61,335 nt of DNA from positions 1-61,335 of the forward strand of contig JAUSBJ010000043.1 of the NCBI GenBank assembly GCA_030652035.1, given 5' to 3'. The position numbers and the translations under genes are program-made. The notes under the pieces were generated by a model, which worked only from the letters and a program-made list of their open reading frames with translations, had not been told where the DNA came from and made no database searches. Positions 17,315-27,055 of the stretch are shown one piece after another. Position 1 is the first letter of the stretch, and every line of letters begins with the position of its first letter. This stretch comes from Sulfurimicrobium sp. (GTDB taxonomy: Bacteria > Pseudomonadota > Gammaproteobacteria > Burkholderiales > Sulfuricellaceae).

Positions 17315-18460
17315 TTATAACCTTTTATTGCAAAATTGCACCAGATTTGCCGCCAGCCCACCCTGCCTCAGCAAATCGTCCGCCCACTGCTCTGCGTGCT
17401 GTTCCAGCACCGCGCGATGTTGCCAGAACCCATGCCAGGCCGCGCCCGCGCCCTCCCCCTTGTTCCACGCCTGCCAGAAAGCGCGCACCCCGGCCACTAC
17501 CTCAACCGGCAAACCGGCACAATAGCAGTCGAGAAATGCCCATAGTTTCACCCAGTGCGCATCCTCCTGCTGGGGATAGATATGCCACACAAAAGGCCGT
17601 GCCGCCCATTGCGCACGGACGAAAGAATCCTCGCCACGCACGAAATTGCAGTCGCAGGCCCAGAGGAAATCGTCGTAGCGTACCTGGTCCATGAATGGCA
17701 GCACGCGCACGGTAAGATTGCCGCGCTTGTGTTCGCTGCCGCTATCCACCCCGGGCAGGCTGAGAAAGCTGGCGACATCCGCCACCAGCCGCCCCTCCGG
17801 CACCAGGCAGGTGATCGGGGCAGCAGACGCAGACCATGCCGCCAGCAAGCCGGTCAAGTCCGGATTTTCATAGCCAAACAGGGAAATCCGTATTTCCTCG
17901 GGCTTGGGCGGCGGCAAGCCGATGGACCGCCAGAAAGTATTTTTGCGCTCATCGCTGGACTGAAATGCGCTGCGGCGTTGTGCCAAGCCGCTTTCAACCA
18001 GCAAGCCACCGGTTTCCGGCGTAAATCCGGGAAAATAAAAGTATTTTAGAAGGGGCAAGCGAGGATGAGGAGAACTCAAGCCATGGTATTCACCAACCCA
18101 CTTTTCCGCGCTGAGGTATTCGAGGTTGACCCATACCGGACGGCATTCGAGCGCGGCCATGGCCTCGATATAGGCGGCAGGCAGAGCGCAGCCGAAAGCC
18201 TCTATCACCACCTCGGCGGGCTCGACCGGCCGGAAAGGCAAGGTCCAGCGGTGAACCTCCACCCCGGCAGCCATTTGCACCTCCAGGCCGCAGGAAATTT
18301 CGGGAAGAATGGGTTGCAGGCTGGAAAGGTCATCGACCCAAAGCCGGACCTCCAGGCCATGCTCGGCAGCCAACTGCCGGGCCAGCCGCCAACTCACGCC
18401 AATGTCGCCGTAGTTGTCCACCACGGCGCAGAAAATATCCCAGCGCCGGCCGCGGGCCAT
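17315..18460 (-). CDS. earP: EF-P arginine rhamnosyltransferase EarP
   Basis: EarP transfers L-rhamnose from dTDP-rhamnose to Arg32 of EF-P, which activates it. The 381-residue protein begins with WDIFCAVVDNYGDIGVSWRL, the strongest EarP signature (the family was once called DUF2331), and ends with the nucleotide-sugar site region around CNFVRGEDSFVRAQWA. I chose ATG at 18460; a GTG six bases upstream is possible. It follows clpA by 21 bases and precedes efp, so modification enzyme and target lie together. The enzyme needs a dTDP-rhamnose pathway encoded elsewhere. Confidence 0.96.
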   Translation of the reverse strand: MARGRRWDIFCAVVDNYGDIGVSWRLARQLAAEHGLEVRLWVDDLSSLQPILPEISCGLEVQMAAGVEVHRWTLPFRPVEPAEVVIEAFGCALPAAYIEAMAALECRPVWVNLEYLSAEKWVGEYHGLSSPHPRLPLLKYFYFPGFTPETGGLLVESGLAQRRSAFQSSDERKNTFWRSIGLPPPKPEEIRISLFGYENPDLTGLLAAWSASAAPITCLVPEGRLVADVASFLSLPGVDSGSEHKRGNLTVRVLPFMDQVRYDDFLWACDCNFVRGEDSFVRAQWAARPFVWHIYPQQEDAHWVKLWAFLDCYCAGLPVEVVAGVRAFWQAWNKGEGAGAAWHGFWQHRAVLEQHAEQWADDLLRQGGLAANLVQFCNKRL

Positions 18461-18481
18461 GATCACAAGCTTTGAGGCAGG

Positions 18482-20737
18482 CTAAATTGCCTTTTCCAGT
18501 TCTTCGTCGAAACGCAGAAGAACAGCATCGCCATCCATATCCACCGTGACGTGGCCGCCGTTGACCAGCCGGCCAAACAGCAACTCGTCCGCCAGGGCGC
18601 GCCGGATGGTGTCCTGGATCAGCCGTGCCATGGGGCGTGCACCCATGAGCGGGTCGAAGCCGTGCTTGGCCAGATAAGCCTTCAACGCATCTGTGAAAGT
18701 GGCCTCGACTTTCTTCTCATGCAATTGCTCTTCGAGCTGCATCAGGAATTTATCGACCACGCGCAAAATGACTTCCTGATCCAGAGACTGGAATGAAATA
18801 GTGGCATCCAGACGGTTGCGGAATTCGGGCGTGAACAAACGCTTGATCTCTGCCATCTCGTCGCCTGCCGCCTTGCTTTGCGCAAACCCGATACTGCCCT
18901 TGCCAAGCTGTTCTGCGCCGGCATTGGTGGTCATGATAATGATGACATTGCGGAAATCCGCCTTGCGTCCATTGTTGTCAGTCAGCGTGCCATGATCCAT
19001 CACCTGCAGCAGGATATTGAAAATGTCAGGATGGGCTTTCTCGATCTCGTCCAGCAACAACACGCAATAGGGATGCTTGGTGATCTGCTCGGTCATCAGC
19101 CCGCCCTGCTCGAAACCGACATAGCCCGGCGGCGCACCGATCAGGCGCGACACGGCGTGCCGCTCCATGTATTCGGACATATCGAAACGAATCAGTTCTA
19201 TCCCCAGAATATAGGCCAACTGGCGCGCGACTTCGGTCTTGCCCACGCCGGTGGGACCGGAAAAAAGGAAGGAGCCGATGGGTTTCTGCGGGCTACCCAG
19301 GCCGCTACGCGCCATCTTGATCGCAGAAGACAGAGCCTCGATGGCCTTGCCCTGACCGAACACCACGGCCTTGAGGTCGCGCTCCAGTGTTTTCAGCACC
19401 GAACGGTCGTCGCTGGAAACATTCTTGGGCGGGATGCGCGCAATCTTGGCGATGATTTCCTCGATTTCCTTGATGGAAATGGTTTTCTTCTGCTTGGATT
19501 TGGGCAGGATGCGCTGTGCCGCGCCCGCTTCGTCGATCACATCGATCGCCTTGTCCGGCAGATGGCGGTCATTGATATAGCGCGCCGAAAGTTCCGCCGC
19601 CAAGGTCAGGGCCGCTGCTGTGTATTTCACGCCATGGTGCGCTTCGAAACGCGACTTCAAGCCGCGCAGAATCTCCACGGTTTCTGCCACCGACGGTTCG
19701 GGCACATCAATTTTCTGGAAGCGCCGCGAGAGGGCATGATCTTTCTCGAAAATGCCACGGTACTCGTTGTAGGTCGTGGCGCCGATGCACTTCAGCGCTC
19801 CGGAACTCAACACCGGCTTGAGCAGGTTGGAGGCATCCAGGGTGCCGCCGGATGCAGCTCCGGCGCCGATCAGGGTATGGATCTCATCGATGAACAGGAT
19901 GGCATGCGCATCTTCTGTCAGCTGTTTCAATACCGCCTTGAGGCGCTGCTCGAAATCACCGCGGTATTTTGTGCCAGCCAGGAGGGCGCCCATATCGAGG
20001 GCATACACGGTGCTCTTCGCAAGCACCTCCGGCACCTCGCCTTCCACGATGCGCCGCGCCAGGCCTTCGGCAATCGCCGTTTTGCCCACGCCCGCCTCGC
20101 CCACCAGGAGCGGATTATTCTTGCGCCTGCGGCACAGGGTCTGCACCACGCGTTCCAGTTCAAGATCACGTCCGATCAGTGGATCGATCTTGCCCGCCAG
20201 CGCCTGCACATTGAGATTCTGGGTGAAGCTATCCAGAGCCGATGCCGGTGCGGCTTCCTGCTCGGCCTCGTGTTCCTGCTCTTGGCGGGGCGCTGCGCCT
20301 TCCTGCACCTTGCTGATGCCATGCGAGATAAAGTTCACCACATCCAGCCGGTTGATTCCCTGCTGCTGCAGAAAAAATACGGCATGAGAGTCCTTCTCGC
20401 CAAACATGGCCACCAGCACATTGGCGCCAGTCACTTCCTTTTTGCCGGAAGACTGGACATGCAGTATCGCGCGCTGAATCACGCGCTGAAAGCCCAATGT
20501 GGGCTGAGTATCAACTTCTTCCGTACCAGCCACGGTAGGAGTGTGCTCGGCCACGAAATCGGCCAGTTGCTTGCGCAACTCATCCAGATTTACCGCGCAG
20601 GCGCGCAGCACCTGGGCAGCAGCAGGATTATCCAGCATGGCAAGCAGCAGATGTTCCACGGAAATAAACTCGTGGCGCTTTTGCCGCGCCTCGATGAACG
20701 CCATGTGCAGAGAGACTTCCAATTCTTGCGCTATCAT
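18482..20737 (-). CDS. clpA: ATP-dependent Clp protease ATPase subunit ClpA
   Basis: ClpA unfolds proteins and feeds them to ClpP. The 751-residue protein has an N-terminal Clp_N repeat domain, a first AAA+ module with Walker A GEAGVGKT and a second with GPTGVGKT, followed by the C-terminal domain with RPMARLIQDTIRRALADELL. The His-rich or coiled-coil middle domain of ClpB is absent, so ClpA is the right paralogue. The adaptor clpS lies 13 bases upstream, the usual pairing, and earP follows downstream. Confidence 0.97.
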   Translation of the reverse strand: MIAQELEVSLHMAFIEARQKRHEFISVEHLLLAMLDNPAAAQVLRACAVNLDELRKQLADFVAEHTPTVAGTEEVDTQPTLGFQRVIQRAILHVQSSGKKEVTGANVLVAMFGEKDSHAVFFLQQQGINRLDVVNFISHGISKVQEGAAPRQEQEHEAEQEAAPASALDSFTQNLNVQALAGKIDPLIGRDLELERVVQTLCRRRKNNPLLVGEAGVGKTAIAEGLARRIVEGEVPEVLAKSTVYALDMGALLAGTKYRGDFEQRLKAVLKQLTEDAHAILFIDEIHTLIGAGAASGGTLDASNLLKPVLSSGALKCIGATTYNEYRGIFEKDHALSRRFQKIDVPEPSVAETVEILRGLKSRFEAHHGVKYTAAALTLAAELSARYINDRHLPDKAIDVIDEAGAAQRILPKSKQKKTISIKEIEEIIAKIARIPPKNVSSDDRSVLKTLERDLKAVVFGQGKAIEALSSAIKMARSGLGSPQKPIGSFLFSGPTGVGKTEVARQLAYILGIELIRFDMSEYMERHAVSRLIGAPPGYVGFEQGGLMTEQITKHPYCVLLLDEIEKAHPDIFNILLQVMDHGTLTDNNGRKADFRNVIIIMTTNAGAEQLGKGSIGFAQSKAAGDEMAEIKRLFTPEFRNRLDATISFQSLDQEVILRVVDKFLMQLEEQLHEKKVEATFTDALKAYLAKHGFDPLMGARPMARLIQDTIRRALADELLFGRLVNGGHVTVDMDGDAVLLRFDEELEKAI

Positions 20738-20750
20738 TTCAGGCCCTCCC

Positions 20751-21068
20751 TCATGTTTCCTCCATCACGCACTGCAACGGATGTTGATGCTCATTGGCAA
20801 ATGCCACCACCTGCTCCACCTTGGTTGCTGCAATATCCTTGGGATAGACGCCGCAGACACCGCGTCCCTCCCTGTGAACTTTGAGCATGATTTCCGTTGC
20901 CTGTTCACGATTCTTGGAGAAAAACTGCTGCAGTACAATCACCACAAACTCCATCGGGGTGTAGTCGTCATTCAGCAGAATCACCCTGTACATCGGCGGC
21001 GGCTTCAGCCGGCTTTGCTGCTTCTCGGCTACGGTACTTTCTCGAAACTTGCCAGGCATATCCGTCAC
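20751..21068 (-). CDS. clpS: ClpAP adaptor protein ClpS
   Basis: ClpS delivers N-end-rule substrates to ClpAP. The 105-residue protein shows [20 protein letters not shown] and then [20 protein letters not shown], both standard ClpS blocks, including the residues of the N-degron pocket (Asn-Asp-Asp) and the ClpA-contact region. It is the first gene of the run clpS-clpA-earP-efp on the minus strand. Confidence 0.98.
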   Translation of the reverse strand: MTDMPGKFRESTVAEKQQSRLKPPPMYRVILLNDDYTPMEFVVIVLQQFFSKNREQATEIMLKVHREGRGVCGVYPKDIAATKVEQVVAFANEHQHPLQCVMEET

Positions 21069-21170
21069 ACTCTATCAATAGTACCAATTGTGACGCTAAT
21101 GAAGAATTTTTCAAGTGCAGGCTGCGATATTTGCCTGGGGCAAGCACGGATTTAATCAAACATCGATTGC

Positions 21171-21234
21171 ATTCAAACGAGAACGGGGTTGCTCAGAGAC
21201 GCGCAACGCGGAGCAAGCCCTTTCTCGTTTGAAT
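21171..21234. repeat. Long imperfect palindrome in the clpS-cspA gap
   Basis: The arms 21171-21194 (ATTCAAACGAGAA...) and 21211-21234 (...TTCTCGTTTGAAT) match at 22 of 24 positions around a 16-base centre. The gap between clpS and cspA is 457 bases; apart from this palindrome and the cspA promoter region I see nothing coding in it. The palindrome is far from either start codon (about 100 bases before clpS, about 290 before cspA). It may be a miniature inverted-repeat element or a structured RNA. Confidence 0.7.
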
Positions 21235-21386
21235 CCGAAGGGACGGAGATTTGCGGGCGCCATACTGTGTCGCGAGTCGCTTGTGCAGAACGTCTGCACG
21301 GCGCGCGCCTCTTCTTGCCTCGCATTCCGCCCCCCCCGTCACAACTACGTTTAATTCAATCAGTGCTTCCTTACGTGCGAAAGTGC

Positions 21387-21525
21387 TTGACTTGCTGTCA
21401 TATAGTACGTAAAAAGACGACTGTGTTTGGTTTCAAGTTTTCTGCAGTGCCGGTTTGGCCGTTTGCGGTCTTGAATTTCAAACATGTTTTGGGTTTGAGC
21501 CCGTAATTTTTTAAGGAAGTATGTA
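21387..21525 (+). promoter_or_regulatory. cspA promoter region and long 5' leader
   Basis: TTGACT at 21387-21392 and TATAGT at 21401-21406 are promoter-like hexamers, though their spacing (8 bases) is too short for them to work as one pair, so the real elements are uncertain. The following roughly 110 bases before cspA contain no gene and fit the long structured leader found in cold-inducible cspA genes. AAGGAAG lies a few bases before the cspA start. Confidence 0.4.
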
Positions 21526-21729
21526 ATGGCAACTGGTACCGTAAAATGGTTTAACGACGCTAAAGGTTTTGGCTTTATCACTCCTGATGATGGCAGCGAA
21601 GATCTGTTCGCGCATTTCTCCGCCATTCAGATGGGTGGTTTCAAGACCCTGAAAGAAGGCCAAAAGGTCCAATTCGAAGTGACCCAAGGTCCTAAGGGCA
21701 AGCAAGCATCCAACATTCAAGCTGCCTAA
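21526..21729 (+). CDS. cspA: Cold-shock protein, CspA family
   Basis: This is a 67-residue single cold-shock domain with both RNA-binding motifs intact: [11 protein letters not shown] (RNP1) and DLFAHFSAI (RNP2). CspA-type proteins bind single-stranded RNA and DNA and act as RNA chaperones. The long untranslated leader suggests post-transcriptional control as in other cspA genes. A strong terminator follows. The paralogue (cspA, cspD, cspE type) cannot be told from sequence alone. Confidence 0.97.
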   Translation: MATGTVKWFNDAKGFGFITPDDGSEDLFAHFSAIQMGGFKTLKEGQKVQFEVTQGPKGKQASNIQAA

Positions 21730-21747
21730 TACAGCTCCAGAATGATC

Positions 21748-21778
21748 AAAGCCCGTGGTGAAAACTACGGGCTTTTTT
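21748..21778 (+). terminator. Terminator shared by cspA and icd
   Basis: AAAGCCCGT and ACGGGCTTT pair around a short loop and are followed by a T-tract on the plus strand and preceded by A residues. It lies between the convergent cspA and icd genes and can serve both. Confidence 0.9.
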
Positions 21779-21819
21779 ACGTCCCCCGAATCCGGGGGGA
21801 CGTTCAGAAGCAAAATGGC

Positions 21820-23058
<1,239 letters not shown>

Positions 23059-23083
23059 GTTTTGCTCCCAAATCAAAAAAACA

Positions 23084-23155
23084 GACAGGATTAACGGGGC
23101 GGGCAGGATAAGGGAATAGCCCTTATAATCCTGTCAATCTTGCAAATCCTGTCCA
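23084..23155. repeat. Short ACAGGATT-type repeats before rluE
   Basis: The gap between icd and rluE carries ACAGGATTAA at 23085-23095 and AATCCTGTCAATC and AAATCCTGTCC at 23128-23154, so the unit (ATCCTGT / ACAGGAT) occurs several times in both orientations. Such ATCCTGT strings are common intergenic repeats in proteobacteria. No function is claimed. Confidence 0.5.
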
Positions 23156-23166
23156 TTCTTTAAACC

Positions 23167-23733
23167 ATGCTCATCCTGTTCAACAAGCCCTACGGCGTGA
23201 TCTGCCAGTTCAGCAGCGATGGCATGCACCCCACACTCAAGGACTACCTGGCCATCCCCGGCATCTATCCCGCCGGGCGGCTGGACACGGACAGCGAAGG
23301 ACTGTTGATTTTAACCGATGATGGCAAGCTACAACATAAAATCAGCCACCCTCGCCATAAAGAGGCCAAGACTTACTGGGTTCAGGTGGAGGGCCTGCCC
23401 ACGCCGGAATCGTTGGAACAACTGTGCAAAGGCGTCAATCTGGGCGATTTCGTCACCCAACCCGCCAAGGTAAAAATCATTCCCGAACCACCCGGCTTAT
23501 GGCCGCGCACGCCGCCGATCCGCATGCGCAAGGAAATTCCCGCCAGCTGGCTGGAGCTCACCATCAGCGAGGGCAAAAACCGCCAGGTTCGCCGCATGAC
23601 GGCCAAGGTGGGCTTTCCCACCTTGCGCCTGATCAGGAACCGGATTGGCGAATGGAAGCTGGATGGCCTGGCACCAGGCGAGTGGCGTGAATTCTTGGGC
23701 AAAACCACAGAAACGCCTGCCGCTGCCAGGTAA
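23167..23733 (+). CDS. rluE: 23S rRNA pseudouridine synthase, RluE-like
   Basis: The 188-residue protein belongs to the small RsuA/RluE group without an S4 domain. It opens with [15 protein letters not shown] and has the catalytic block [18 protein letters not shown], in which the Asp of RLD is the nucleophile, plus the [12 protein letters not shown] motif near the C-terminus. RluE makes pseudouridine 2457 in E. coli 23S rRNA; the exact target here is inferred from length and similarity. The gene is divergent from icd. Confidence 0.92.
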   Translation: MLILFNKPYGVICQFSSDGMHPTLKDYLAIPGIYPAGRLDTDSEGLLILTDDGKLQHKISHPRHKEAKTYWVQVEGLPTPESLEQLCKGVNLGDFVTQPAKVKIIPEPPGLWPRTPPIRMRKEIPASWLELTISEGKNRQVRRMTAKVGFPTLRLIRNRIGEWKLDGLAPGEWREFLGKTTETPAAAR

Positions 23734-23833
23734 TCCGGCTTAAGACGGTCGGGAATGGCGGGCCTCGATAGCCCTGCCCTGATTGATTTGTGGCATCATC
23801 GCATTACATGAATTCCCCTATGCACTGACCAAC

Positions 23834-24277
23834 ATGATCTGGAAACCCAACGTCACTGTCGCCGCCGTGATCGAACAAAACGGCAAATTTCTTCTGGTGG
23901 AAGAACAAACCGACCAGGGCCTGCTATTCAACCAGCCGGCCGGCCACTGGGAGCCCGGCGAGACGCTTGAGCAAGGCGCGATTCGCGAGACCCGGGAAGA
24001 AACGGCCTATGCTTTCACCCCGCAATGGCTGCTGGGCATATACAGCTGGCACCACCCGCGCAAGGACATCACCTACCTGCGTTTTGCCTTCTCAGGACTG
24101 GCAGGCCCTCACAACCTGCAACAGACGCTGGACGATGGTATCGTGCGCGCCGTATGGCTGACGGCTGAGGAAATCCGTGAGACCCAGTCGCGCCACCGCA
24201 GCCCCCTGGTATGGCAGTGCGTGGAAGATCACCTTGCCGGCAAGCGTTTTCCGCTTGATCTGATTACCCATCGTTGA
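23834..24277 (+). CDS. nudJ: Nudix phosphatase NudJ
   Basis: NudJ-type hydrolases remove phosphate from HMP-pyrophosphate and nucleoside di- and triphosphates. The 147-residue protein starts MIWKPNVTVAAVIEQNGKF and carries the Nudix box GHWEPGETLEQGAIRETREE, followed by the NudJ-like YSWHHPR and FAFSGLA segments. The start at 23834 fits NudJ homologues; the frame is open 17 codons further upstream. Its TGA overlaps the next start by one base (TGATG), so the two are probably co-translated. NudJ is often next to mnmA, which is close by here too. Confidence 0.93.
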   Translation: MIWKPNVTVAAVIEQNGKFLLVEEQTDQGLLFNQPAGHWEPGETLEQGAIRETREETAYAFTPQWLLGIYSWHHPRKDITYLRFAFSGLAGPHNLQQTLDDGIVRAVWLTAEEIRETQSRHRSPLVWQCVEDHLAGKRFPLDLITHR

Positions 24278-24822
24278 TGTTACGCGGGACTTTTCTCACT
24301 GCGCTGATCGTGTGGAGCGTGGCGCTTGGCGTGCGTGCCGATGAAATTTCCATCTGCTACAACTACGCTTGCGCCAGCAGCGCAGAAGTACAATTGCGTG
24401 GCGCAACGCTTTCGCGCATTTACATGCCGCTTGCCTGGATCGATAGCGCGGAGGAAGAGCGCCAGGCCATTTCCGTGGCAATCGGCCTGTTTCAGACGGT
24501 AGTCGGCCAGCAAACGCCCACCTTCCGCGACCGCGGACGCAATTTTCCTGATGAGGGCGTCGATGGCCGCATGGACTGCCTTGATCATGCCCACAACACC
24601 AGCGCCTATCTGCGCCTGATGGAGGAACGCGGCTGGCTTCAGTTCCATCGGGTGCTGGAACCGGTCAAACGCGCCCCCTTGATATTCAACGAACACTGGT
24701 CCGCACGCATCGCGGAAAAGGAAAGCGGCGAGGAATTCGTGGTAGATTCATGGTTCTTCGACAATGGGCACCCGGCGGCCATTTTCACGCTGGAAGAATG
24801 GATGAAGGGAGCAGAACCATAA
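24277..24822 (+). CDS. Secreted hypothetical protein, possible Cys-His-Asp fold
   Basis: The 181-residue product has a signal peptide (LRGTFLTALIVWSVALGVRA, cleavage near residue 21) followed by an early Cys pair in ISICYNYACAS. Downstream are DGRMDCLDHAHNT, FNEHWSARI and EFVVDSWFFDNG, so Cys, His and Asp appear in the order found in transglutaminase-like and papain-like folds. I do not recognise the family. It overlaps nudJ by one base and lies ahead of mnmA. A periplasmic enzyme or structural protein is possible; catalytic function is only suggested by the residue order. Confidence 0.82.
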   Translation: MLRGTFLTALIVWSVALGVRADEISICYNYACASSAEVQLRGATLSRIYMPLAWIDSAEEERQAISVAIGLFQTVVGQQTPTFRDRGRNFPDEGVDGRMDCLDHAHNTSAYLRLMEERGWLQFHRVLEPVKRAPLIFNEHWSARIAEKESGEEFVVDSWFFDNGHPAAIFTLEEWMKGAEP

Positions 24823-24923
24823 CCTGGAAACCCCAGCTGACCGCTCCATTGAATACATAGTATGATGAATTTAATAAATTTTTTTCTTGATTCATGGATT
24901 CGCGCACTTGACGAATCCGCTAC

Positions 24924-25039
24924 GTGGCGGATTGCACGATTTTTGTGGCGCATGGTTGCGTACCGACTCCTTGGAATGGAACAACCATTCCGCGTCGTTG
25001 CGCCTTACCCTGCACCACAAAAATCGCACACTCCACCAC
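24924..25039. repeat. Long imperfect palindrome before mnmA
   Basis: The arms 24924-24952 and 25011-25039 match at 24 of 29 positions, sharing the core CGATTTTTGTGG / CCACAAAAATCG. An inner stem GGAATGG (24973-24979) and CCATTCC (24985-24991) with an AACAA loop lies at the centre. The element fills about half of the 239-base gap between the secreted protein gene and mnmA; the rest is AT-rich and shows nothing else. It ends 22 bases before the mnmA start. It could be a miniature inverted-repeat element or a folded mRNA leader. Confidence 0.7.
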
Positions 25040-25061
25040 GCCCAACTGAGGTTTCCAGGTT

Positions 25062-26123
25062 ATGAGTAAGGTTGTCGTCGGCATGTCGGGCGGGGTGGAT
25101 TCCTCGGTTGCCGCCCTGCTCCTGAAACAGCAGGGCCATGAAGTCATCGGCCTGTTCATGAAAAACTGGGAAGACGACGACGGCGAAGACGGCTACTGCC
25201 CGGCCAAGCAGGATTTCATGGACGTGCTGGCGGTGGCCGACAAGATCGGCATCGAGGTGGAAGCGGTCAATTTCGCCAAGGAATACAAGGAACGGGTCTT
25301 CAGCCTGTTCCTCAAGGAATATCAGGCCGGCCGGACGCCCAATCCGGACGTGCTGTGCAATTCCGAAATCAAGTTCAAGGCCTTCCTCGACCATGCCTTG
25401 GCACTGGGCGCGGAAAAAATCGCCACCGGCCACTATGCCAGGGTGCGCGAGCGTTTCGGCTTGTTCGAATTACTCAAGGCGGAAGACGGCACCAAGGACC
25501 AGAGTTATTTCCTCTACCGCCTCAACCAGGCACAGCTCTCGAAAACGCTTTTCCCGCTGGGCGACCTGTACAAGCGGGAAGTTAGGAAAATCGCCGAAGC
25601 AGCCGGCCTGCCCACATTTGCCAAAAAGGACAGCACCGGCATCTGTTTCATCGGCGAGCGCCCTTTTCGAGATTTCCTGCAACGCTACCTGCCACGCCAG
25701 CCAGGACCCATGCAGACACCGGAAGGCAAAATCATGGGCAAACATCAGGGACTGGCCTATTACACCCTCGGCCAGCGCCAGGGACTGGGCATCGGCGGCC
25801 AGGGCGAACCCTGGTTCGTGGCCGCGAAAGACATGGCCAGCAATACCCTGGTCGTGGTGCAGGGCCACGACCACCTCCTGCTGCTCAAGGACAGGCTCAC
25901 GGCAGCAGACCTGAACTGGATCAGCGGCAGCGAACCCCACCCGCAATGGGTTTATGCCGCCAAGACGCGCTACCGCCAGGCGGATGCACCGTGCAGCATC
26001 CGGCACGTGGATGCCGCCAGTTGCGAGGTGGAATTCGCCACGCCGCAATGGGCCGTGACGCCGGGACAGTCGGTAGTGCTCTATGAAAGCGAGGTTTGCC
26101 TGGGCGGCGGGATTATTCTGTAA
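25062..26123 (+). CDS. mnmA: tRNA-specific 2-thiouridylase MnmA
   Basis: MnmA puts sulfur on U34 of Lys, Glu and Gln tRNAs, taking it from the TusA-TusBCD-TusE relay. The 353-residue protein has the PP-loop [15 protein letters not shown], the [11 protein letters not shown] block with the first catalytic Cys, and the second Cys in [12 protein letters not shown]. It is complete and typical in length. Its 3' end overlaps the convergent cinA-like gene by 11 bases. A palindromic element lies directly upstream. Confidence 0.98.
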   Translation: MSKVVVGMSGGVDSSVAALLLKQQGHEVIGLFMKNWEDDDGEDGYCPAKQDFMDVLAVADKIGIEVEAVNFAKEYKERVFSLFLKEYQAGRTPNPDVLCNSEIKFKAFLDHALALGAEKIATGHYARVRERFGLFELLKAEDGTKDQSYFLYRLNQAQLSKTLFPLGDLYKREVRKIAEAAGLPTFAKKDSTGICFIGERPFRDFLQRYLPRQPGPMQTPEGKIMGKHQGLAYYTLGQRQGLGIGGQGEPWFVAAKDMASNTLVVVQGHDHLLLLKDRLTAADLNWISGSEPHPQWVYAAKTRYRQADAPCSIRHVDAASCEVEFATPQWAVTPGQSVVLYESEVCLGGGIIL

Positions 26124-26868
26124 CGCGCCCGGCTTGCATTTTGTAGCCGCGCTGCGCGATTTCCCCTTGCAGGAAACCCAAGGCTTCGGCCACCAGGGCA
26201 TGACGGCCCTTCAATCCGAATTCGATGCGACGCACCCCGTCCACCCCAAGATGCGGCAAGCTGGAAAAGCGCACATCGGGGTAACGGGCGACAAAATCAT
26301 TCATCAAATCCAGTAAATAGCTTTCCGAGATATCCAGGACGGTAAAGATTTCTTCGCTCTCGGGTGCGAGATCGCGCATTTCTGGATAGTGAGTATCCAG
26401 CACCCATTCCATCATCGGCCAGGCCATCTGGGGAAAACCCGGCAGGAAATGGTGATGCCGCAGGGAAAAACCCGGTACCCGATTGACCGGATTGGGAATG
26501 ACCACACTGCCGGCCGGCAGATCGGCCATGAGGATGCGGCGCGGATAGGCTTCAGCGCCAAACTGTGCTTCAATCTCGCGCACGGCGTCTGGATGGCGCT
26601 GCATGGCGACATCGGCAGCCTCGGCGGCGCACTGGCGCGTATGATCGTCAGGTGTAGCCCCGATGCCGCCAAAAGAAAACACCAGGTCGCCGGAGGCATA
26701 GGTCTCGCGCAAATTCTGCACGATACGCGCCGGGACATCCCCGGCAATGCGGCACCAGGCCAGTTCCAGACGGCGACTGGCAAGCGCCTCGACGACATGG
26801 GCAAAATGACCATCCTTGCGCTTTCCGGAAAGGATTTCATCGCCGATGATCAGAATACCGATATTCAT
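26113..26868 (-). CDS. CinA-like molybdopterin-binding domain protein
   Basis: The 251-residue protein consists of one MoCF_biosynth (MoaB/CinA N-terminal) domain plus an extension. It begins [20 protein letters not shown] and has [20 protein letters not shown], the family's ligand-binding segment. The C-terminal nicotinamide-nucleotide amidase domain of full CinA is missing, as in many short CinA-like proteins. Exact activity is unknown; ADP-ribose or other nucleotide hydrolysis is reported for some relatives. It is convergent with and overlaps mnmA by 11 bases. Confidence 0.88.
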   Translation of the reverse strand: MNIGILIIGDEILSGKRKDGHFAHVVEALASRRLELAWCRIAGDVPARIVQNLRETYASGDLVFSFGGIGATPDDHTRQCAAEAADVAMQRHPDAVREIEAQFGAEAYPRRILMADLPAGSVVIPNPVNRVPGFSLRHHHFLPGFPQMAWPMMEWVLDTHYPEMRDLAPESEEIFTVLDISESYLLDLMNDFVARYPDVRFSSLPHLGVDGVRRIEFGLKGRHALVAEALGFLQGEIAQRGYKMQAGRVTE

Positions 26869-26893
26869 TGAGCAAACCCGAACTCAGCGGGGC

Positions 26894-27022
26894 TCAGCCC
26901 CCGCAAGACGCAATAACCAGGCATGGGGATCTACTTGCAGCGCAGATCGCCTGGCGCGCAGGGCTGCCGGGGATGAAGGGCGCCAGCAACAGTCCGGCCA
27001 GCACAACGGAGAGGTAGCGCAT
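26894..27022 (-). CDS. Possible 42-residue secreted peptide or gene remnant
   Basis: Reading from 27022, a 42-residue frame starts MRYLSVVLAGLLLAPFIPGS, which looks like a signal peptide, and then continues with GC-driven sequence to a TGA at 26894. In a neighbouring frame the same stretch reads VDPHAWLLRLAGAEPR, so a frameshifted remnant of a longer secreted protein is equally possible. It sits between the gst gene and the cinA-like gene on the same strand. Support is weak. Confidence 0.3.
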   Translation of the reverse strand: MRYLSVVLAGLLLAPFIPGSPARQAICAASRSPCLVIASCGG

Positions 27023-27055
27023 GGCTACTTATCCATCGACAGGACACGATAAACA

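Noticed and set aside
18878..20884. 668-codon open frame antisense to clpA, and similar long antisense frames over hemN, acnB, cas1 and the kinase gene
   Set aside because: In GC-rich coding DNA the opposite strand often stays open; the sense genes are clear and the antisense products have no recognisable domain.
21115..21354. Small frames in the clpS-cspA gap
   Set aside because: They run through the palindrome, have no good start context and no coherent protein features.
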